This document shows positions 57,985 to 64,000 of a stretch of DNA of 64,000 nt, piece by piece. The stretch is from Gnetum montanum (lineage: Eukaryota; Streptophyta; Gnetopsida; Gnetales; Gnetaceae): NCBI GenBank assembly GCA_015680685.1, contig MNCI01030123.1, positions 4,866 to 68,865 of the forward strand, written 5' to 3'. The notes under the pieces were generated by a model. That model was not told the DNA's origin. It worked only from the letters and a program-made list of their open reading frames with translations, and ran no database searches. A program made the translations under genes and the position numbers. Every line of letters begins with the position of its first letter. Within the stretch, counting starts at the first letter, position 1.

Positions 57985-58090
57985 TGGTGCTAGAAGGAGG
58001 GCAAGAAAGTTTGTTATCTAATTTCATTACATTGAATAATCCTGATAGTCCTAGTGCATCAACAGTTCTTTTTGGTGCTAGGAGGTCTTG
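57985..58090 (+). other. Doubled primer-binding site of C
   Basis: TGGTGCTAGAAGGAGGGC (57985-58002) and TGGTGCTAGGAGGTCTTG (58073-58090), each preceded by CAACAGTTCT. The first matches the D primer site (TGGCACTAGAAGGAGGGC). The tRNA is not assigned with certainty. Confidence 0.7.
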
Positions 58091-59620
58091 AAAAAGAAAT
58101 ACTTATTATTTTGAGTTAATGAACAAATAGACTAGTAGTTTAGAAGATTTTGAAAGTCCTTATTATAAGATTGATTATTCATTAAAGGAAGAACATAAAA
58201 AGGTTTTTAAATTTGGGATAAGTAGTGGAGTAAAAACCAGAAGGATAAGGAGTTCACCTCTTCTATCTGGTTTATTAGTTTATAGAAGAAGACCGAAGAA
58301 ATATAAGAGTTTAGCCACCAAAAGGAATCCTAATAGAATGGTATATCCACAACCAATGAATCCTTGGCAAGGAGTTACATAATTAAGGTTTTAAAACTAT
58401 AACGATATTCCTAAGGTAGTTTGCAAGTGTTTTCTTGAAACTTTTATTCTTGAAAAAAGATTACTTAGCTAAAGAATACCTTCACTTATTTCAGCTATCT
58501 TTAGCTCATGCAAATATTCAATACCAAAATCAAGATTGTAGGTTGTTTGTAGCAAATTTAAAGGATATGGCTCAAGTTTGGTATTCAAACTTGCCAAGCA
58601 AAAGTGTCACAAGTTGGGATGATATGAAAAGTCTTTCTTGGCCCAGTTTGGCAAACAATTAGATTGAAAACAACTATATTGTGGGTTAGCATAAGCTAAG
58701 TAAGAAGTTAAAGAGTCAACTAGAGATTTCAACAATAAATTTCAATGAATTTGTGGGCCCTTTTAAAGACAATATAGACCATTAGATGAAATACTTAGAT
58801 ACACTTATCTTAAGACTATAAATTTCAATATTTCAATCTAGTTAAGGAGAACTCCAAACTTGCTAACATTTAATGATTACTTTAGTGAAGCTATACAGTT
58901 AGAAAAACAGCTAAACTTAAGCAATGAAGAAATTATTACAACTTAAAAAAGAGAAGAGAAAATTATGATTTGACCAACTTAAAGCATTACCAAGGCTCTC
59001 TCATATTAAGATAGAGCAAGAATTAGAAAGCAAAAAATCTAAAAAAGGACAGTTAATGAAAGACATATCCAAAAAGGTAGTGAAAGTAGAAAAAGCTCTA
59101 GCAAAAGTTAAAATCAAGGAAGAAAAGAAAAAAATATAAACATTAAGACACTAAGTTAGCAAATGATGAGGATGATAGTGATCTTACTTTGTCCAACTTC
59201 CTTGATATTAAATCTAATAATGAGCTATCTAGTGTTCATTATGCAAGCAAATCTTCCAACAATGGATCTAGTAATACCTCTTCTCTACCAAGTTTTGAAA
59301 AGGATATATTGTCAGATGAAGAGTTTAATAATAATGAAGAAAATAAATATAATTTATGATCAAAATAAAAATTAATCACTTTCAAGCCTCCAAATGTCAT
59401 TTCTAATCCATCTACTATGAGGAAGACTTTTGAACCAAGTGGAAGAGAGAAAAATAAAAATAAAGAAGATCAAGTAGAGCAATGTACTCAAAATCAGACT
59501 TTTCATAAATGGATAAAGAAACTAGGCTTTTATGGAGATGGGGAATATAATTTGATCAAGGATATTAAACATGTCAAAGCCAACATTAGCATATATCAAT
59601 TGTTATAGATAGGAGATCAA
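58085..59620 (+). pseudogene. Gag of C
   Basis: A basic N-terminus (LLSGLLVYRRRPKKYKSLAT) is followed by the gag core FQLSLAHANIQYQNQDCRLF, VANLKDMAQVWYSNLPSKSV and TSWDDMKSL. Then come a lysine-rich coiled-coil-like region and LDIKSNNELSSVHYASKSS. The last open part (59417-59608) holds CTQNQTFHKWIKKLGFYGDG. Multiple stops; no regular zinc knuckle recognised. Confidence 0.8.
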
Positions 59621-59639
59621 TAGAGAAAAGCTTTTGAGC

Positions 59640-60609
59640 TTGTTAGAGGTAAAAGAAGAGTTGGAGAGTTAGAGTTAAGCTATGTATCTAACATTGATAT
59701 GATAACAAAAACTAGGTATGATTGTACTCTTGATAAAGAAGCTCCTCCTTTTCTTTTGACAATGAAGTTAAAAAAACAAATATCTACACAATTTTTTGGT
59801 TGATTGTGGAGCTACATCTACTATCATACCATTATCTATATGCAAAAAACTATGATAACAATCCAATAAAAATATTGTTCAAGTGGATAAAAGTAGAGTG
59901 AAGATTGTGGTTCAACTACCCAATGTTCTACTAGAAATCGTTTCTGAACCTCGTATAAAAGATAGAGTAACTATTCAAGTAGCAAATATATTGAATTCAT
60001 ATAGTCTTTTGTTGAGTAGAAGTTGGAGTAAAAATTTCTTAGGTTACATATAAACAGATTAGTCACATATGTGGCTACCTTGGAAAAGAGAACCCAATCA
60101 AATATACATATATTGTAAACCTTTGATGATTGAAAACATTACTTCAAATGGAAAAAAAAAGTTGTCAAAAAAAAGGGCTTTTAAAATCAAAATTTGCACA
60201 CTTCAAGCAGTTTATAACTTGGAAAATGGGAGATCTCAAGATAAGAATAAGTGGGAGTTATACTTTGATGCTTCTTGTAACTCCAAAGATGCATGGAGTA
60301 GTTTTAGTAAATGACGATTCTCCAAAAATTTTCAAGGTAGCTCCTCTATCTTTCCCTTGCATTAACAACAATGCTAAATATGAAGCTTTGAGTATTGGAA
60401 TTAAAAAAACATTTAAAAAATTAAAGGATATAGTTTCTGGAAATAATGCTACAAAGGATAATGTGGGGGCTAAAGAAGTGGAAGCATTGATAAAACAAGA
60501 GGAAGAGAAGAAAGCTTTGATTACATTAGAAATTAAGTATGATAGAATCCAAGACAAGAGGATTCCTAAGAGGGTCACTTTGACCACTCTCTTCCCTTCT
60601 ACAAAGTAG
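59640..60609 (+). pseudogene. Protease joined to archaeal-type RNase H, C
   Basis: The protease active site is read as VDCGATSTIIPLSIC (about 59797), a D-C-G-A version of D-S-G-A. LLLSRSWSKNFLGYI ends the protease. About 150 bases later the archaeal-type RNase H begins (WELYFDASCNSKDAW, LVNDDSPKIFKVAPLSFPC, INNNAKYEALSIGI). This frame is open for 159 codons (60130-60609). The whole reverse transcriptase and first RNase H are absent, exactly as in C', so the deletion predates the copies. After the RNase H there is no integrase. Confidence 0.84.
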
Positions 60610-61149
60610 CTTATGTTATGACTTCATGTGTACAATTTTCATTTTTGTTTCTTAGAAATGATATTTTTATACCACTAAACCTTATGTTCAATGGGAATTT
60701 TCCTTGAAAATGATTTACTTTTTTCCACTGTAAAAAGTTCAATAAAAAGCTCAATTATGATTTTACACAAGATTAGAATGTCATTTGAGCAAAGTATTTT
60801 CAATAGCATAATAATCTTTATGAATTTTAAGGAGGGCAAGAAATGTTGGCACTTTTCTTCCATTTCATGGAGCATTGATTTGTTAAGAAAAATTCAATTT
60901 AGAATTTTATTAGCAATACTACATTTGTAGCTATAATGTGTGCAAGTATGGAAAATGCAGATGATTTTAGATTTTGCAGGGTAGAATACCTTTGAAAAGG
61001 TCCTAAAAAACATCTTGTTTCTATAAAAAAAATTAATAACATAAATTTTGATAAAAGTGTTGGATTAATTCATGCTAAAATATTTAGTTGCTCACATAGA
61101 TGTTATGGGGGAAAATAACTCTATGATCAAAGAACAAATACAGTCTAAC
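60610..61149 (+). other. C tail and unassigned sequence
   Basis: 60610-60900 aligns with the C' tail (33480-33790). From about 60930 to 61149 I see no gene or repeat. Confidence 0.5.
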
Positions 61150-61480
61150 TTGTAGATGAGGAGTACCACAATTGTTGTGCTGGTAATTCACTAAGTTCAA
61201 AAGGAATGTCACAATTCTAGGCCATTAGACTTCCCCATGTCCCAAAAAGTTGCAAAGCCTCCTTCCTAAGACCATGTTGCCCATATGCAAAAATCATAGC
61301 ATTCCATATAATTTCATCCCTTGTTGGCATTCAGTCAAAATCAGCAGAGAATGATGAACACTACTGCACTTTGCATACATATTTACAATGGCATTTTCCA
61401 CAAGTAGATGCTACACTAATCCATGCGTGAGAGTGAAGGCATGAACAACCTTGCCATGTTTTAAAACAGTAGCAAGAGCA
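61150..61480 (-). pseudogene. Pentatricopeptide-repeat (PPR) protein fragment
   Basis: The minus strand reads HGKVVHAFTLTHG, HLLVENAIVNMYAKCSSV, then after a frameshift MPTRDEIIWNAMIFAYGQHG and LRKEALQLF. This is the classic plant PPR wording (N-A-[IL]-V-x-M-Y-A-K-C, W-N-A-M-I-x-x-Y-G-Q-H-G, E-A-L-x-L-F). Such proteins bind organelle RNA. About two to three repeats remain, with stops and one shift; the rest is missing. Not linked to any retroelement structure I can see, but bounded by C and D2. Confidence 0.85.
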
Positions 61481-61669
61481 AGTGCCACATTTCAAAAGTT
61501 CTCGTAAAGAATACATCCCCTATTGTTTGATTCAATTCAAAGCAACAAATCGATAGATCACATATCCATAATTTTGTTTTTTTGTTTTTGTTCATATTTT
61601 TGGTTGAGAAGTGGGGCATGGATTTAATTTCTACCATAGCTAACATAGAGACAAATTCCATGGTACTAT

Positions 61670-62742
61670 TGGTGTCAACACTCCCATGCTCTCATGGGGC
61701 CATGATTATCAACATCTCTATTTCTCTTTCTTAATAACCATAGTAAAAATCATGCAAGTAGTGGGCATTTAAACTATTGGGTGGTGGTCATTAATGGTGG
61801 TAGTTACAGACATTAGTGGTAGACATTTCAAAAGTTACAAACATAGTGGACACTTAAATTGGAAAACGTTGATGTTATTACGCAAGAAGTGGTGGCGGTT
61901 TCTTTAGTCGTTACATGAAACATGGGCATAATTATGGATGGCTGCAGCGGCTATAAAACCAAGGGGGCCTCTTTCTATGAATCAAAGAGCTCCTTTCTAT
62001 TAATCCTAAAGGACTCCTTTCTATCAGTTTGAAAGGGCTTTGGCTATCAATCTTGAGGGGGCAGCTTCCTCTCCACTAAGTAGTAGTTTCCTTTTTTTTT
62101 TCTTTTCTTTTCTTTATAGGCTTTTGGCTAATCTTCAAGGAGGGTCTAAATCAGGAGCCAATGGCTCAAAATCAAATCCTTGCAGGTTTTCTCAACAAGA
62201 GTAGGAAGGTTCTCTCTCTCTTCTTTCTATCTACAACAACAAAGGCAGTGCCCACATGTAGAATGTGAGACATGCAGTTCTCTTGCAAACATGGGTGGAT
62301 GATCTTCCTCTCTACGGTGGTGCACAAAAGGTGGCAGAGGATGGTAGGCTTTGAGGACCGTAGTTGCAACCCTGTGCGAACTACGATGGGTAGTCTCTCT
62401 CTCTCTCCCTCTCTTGTGGTGATCATGGTCTTCCTGCCTAGCAGTGGATACCATTGGCAGTCACAAATCGGTAGCATCAGCGAGACCACGGAAAGTTCAT
62501 TTTTTTTAGTTACTTATTGTATTCTAAACTTTGAGACAATTATTCAATTTAAATTCAGATTCATTCACTTTTAAATTTTGATTTTTTTTGGTTTGGTTTA
62601 CTATTTGCAAAAGGCAAGTAGCCCTCTCTAGCTGAGACTATTCTCAAATTTTCATACTTATACGGGAGGCACCCTAGGCAATTGTCTCCTAAAATGAGTT
62701 TTCTTTCCCGGTGTTGGTGTGTCCAAAATTTATGCATCAACA
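61670..62742 (+). repeat. 5' LTR of D2
   Basis: About 1070 bases ending TATGCATCAACA, collinear with 31256-32400. TATA box CTATAAAACC at 61951-61960. Downstream are short CTCCTTTCTAT-type repeats. The start is placed by alignment with D1 and is approximate. Confidence 0.78.
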
Positions 62743-62748
62743 ACTTTT

Positions 62749-62766
62749 TGGTGCTAAATGAGGGCC
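62749..62766 (+). other. Primer-binding site of D2
   Basis: TGGTGCTAAATGAGGGCC, seven bases after the LTR end; variant of the D1 and C primer site. Confidence 0.72.
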
Positions 62767-63389
62767 ATTTCTCCAACCTTTACTGTCCCATTTTTTGAAA
62801 TATTTATTTTTTTTATCCTTTTCTAGTCCCTTTTCTATTTCCCAAAAATTTCATTTTCCTTATTTCAAATTTCTATTTTCAACCATTGCCTTGAAGAATT
62901 TTTTTTAGAGAATTTTTGAGCCCTCTATTTCTTATTCTCAAAAGTTTGTTTCTTAAAACTTTCACGTCTCATCACACATTTTTTTCTTGTTCTTTTTTTA
63001 AAATCCTCGTTTCTCAGTTCGATTTTCAAATTTGTGTTTTGGCAGTCCTTACCTTAGTCCTAGGATAGGTAAGGTGGTTTTATTTAATTATGCAATTTTA
63101 AATTTATCTTCTGAAAATTTTGCATTTTATTGTTTGCCTTTTAATTTTATAAGTATTACAATTTTATACATTTATTTTTCTTTTCAAAAAAAACTATATA
63201 TATATAATATAGCATATTTTAGAGTTTCTTTTTTCTTTATCAAAAAATATTATTTCAATATTTTCTTTTCTTTTTATGTAATTTTATAATTTCATTCTAA
63301 TAGTTATATTTTATAGTTTTTTTTTGCATTAAGAAAATGACAAGCCTCACGTTTTTCAAGTTTTATTTCTAGGAGAACTCGAACTAGGA
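62767..63389 (+). other. D2 leader
   Basis: T-rich untranslated leader, collinear in its first part with D1 30886-31240. Contains a TATATATATAATATA run near 63196. No gene seen. Confidence 0.6.
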
Positions 63390-64000
63390 TGGCAACCAAT
63401 CAACCCTCAGCTCCCTTGGTCAATAACCCTTTAATTTTACTAACTACCACGACATCCCAAAGTCACTCCATAACATAAATTTGTTCTACAATCCCACAAA
63501 CCCTACTAGTGATGTCTGCCAACATGTACAATGTTTCAAAACCTTACTTGGGATCCACAACGTCATCCAAAATGATATGGCATGTAAAGTATTTGTGATA
63601 ACTTTTAGGACTAAGGCCACTCAATGGTTCTTGATACTCCCCAATGCCTCCATTAACTCATGGTAGGAGTTTAAAACTTAGTTTTTGACTTAGTTCGACA
63701 AATTCACAAGCCTTGCCATAGCATCTAGCAACTTCACCAACTTAAGAAAGCTACCTAGGAAAAATGTCAGGGATTACAACCTAAGATTCCTTCACCAATT
63801 GGCCTATGTGCCAAGCGAGATGCATCCACAACTCGATGTCATCCTCAATTTTTACCTCTCTACCATTGATCCACTCTTTGCTTATGCCATCAAATTTGAT
63901 TCAAACATAATGGAAATATAGGGAGCAATGGCTAAAGTCATGGAGCTAGAACAAATTACCCTTATGAACAACACTCAAACCCAATTTGGAATGATGAGTG
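63390..64000 (+). pseudogene. Gag of D2, partial
   Basis: Begins MATNQPSAPLVNNPLIL at 63390, then shifts frame. The gag core reads FKTLLGIHNVIQNDMACKVF, TFRTKATQWFLILPNASINS, FDKFTSLAIASSNFTNLRKL and LRFLHQLAYVPSEMHPQLD. The A-x-x-W-[FY]-x-x-L-P-x-x-S-I motif is standard for Ty3/gypsy gag of Tat-like elements. Stops at about 63665 and 63920. Continues past the window. Confidence 0.85.

Larger units (their letters stand above)
56450..60930 (+). mobile_element. Tat-like non-autonomous element C
   Basis: LTR (56450-57976), doubled primer site, gag (58085-59620), protease joined to archaeal-type RNase H (59640-60609), and a tail shared with C'. No reverse transcriptase, integrase or 3' LTR before other sequence begins. 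The left end is approximate. Sister of C' in opposite orientation, so the two form a large imperfect inverted repeat. Confidence 0.83.
61670..64000 (+). mobile_element. Tat-type LTR element D2, runs off the window
   Basis: LTR, primer site, long leader and start of gag. Same family as D1. It is the only D copy here with coding sequence; whether it has reverse transcriptase and integrase lies beyond the window. Confidence 0.8.

Noticed and set aside
62227-62574. 75-105 codon ORFs in the D2 LTR
   Set aside because: They overlap on opposite strands in LTR sequence shared with D1, where they are not conserved.

Overview
This window looks like nuclear DNA from a seed plant with a large, heavily methylated, repeat-rich genome. 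The evidence is Ty3/gypsy retrotransposons of the Athila and Tat lineages with plant-type primer sites, decayed pieces of plant-type ABCC, PPR and CCR4-like genes, and pervasive CpG-to-TpG/CpA decay between repeat copies. A gymnosperm or another lineage with a bloated genome would fit, but the species cannot be read from the sequence. I see no intact host gene, rRNA, tRNA or CRISPR array. Almost everything is retrotransposon sequence nested to three levels.

Layout. 1-1610: GC-rich, LTR- or promoter-like block with seven hairpins upstream of a TATA box. 1611-20690 (minus): an Athila-like element E, carrying integrase (2.0-3.3 kb) and RT/RNase H (19.6-20.7 kb). It is split by non-autonomous element B' (3325-19486, minus), which is itself split by complete element A (7153-14761, plus, TSD AAAGT). 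20691-24670: an AT-rich tract, an unknown ORF, and an Athila-type LTR plus gag in plus orientation closed by an inverted copy of the same LTR. 24690-32400: a Tat-type element D1 reduced to its LTRs, with element G (24863-30772, TSD CATAC) inside its first LTR. 32401 to about 51850 (minus): a Tat-like element C', split by H (35779-43243, plus, TSD CTTAG) and by B (43406-50105, plus). About 51850-54370: GC-richer, mostly unrecognised sequence with tandem repeats. 54372-56007 (minus): another C-family fragment joined to an ABCC transporter pseudogene. 56030-56362: a CCR4-like nuclease fragment. About 56450-60930 (plus): C-family element C. 61150-61480 (minus): PPR fragment. 61670-64000 (plus): D2, a Tat-type LTR, primer site and gag running off the edge.

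Two groups of non-autonomous elements stand out. A, B, B', G and H share TGATGAG...CTCATCA LTR ends, a tRNA-Asp-like primer site and a gag; A also has a protease. They have no reverse transcriptase or integrase. At least four copies also carry a long non-coding spacer with its own TATA box, an internal polypurine tract nearly identical to the one before the 3' LTR, and a second ORF whose start follows a splice-acceptor-like sequence. The C group joins gag-protease directly to an archaeal-type RNase H domain with no reverse transcriptase or integrase, and two copies carry the same ABCC transporter fragment downstream. The E and D elements use matching primer sites and are plausible enzyme donors for the two groups; that is inference.

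All coding calls are pseudogenes or fragments with stops and frameshifts unless stated. LTR ends with matching TSDs are firm to the base. Other element boundaries are by eye and may be off by tens of bases.
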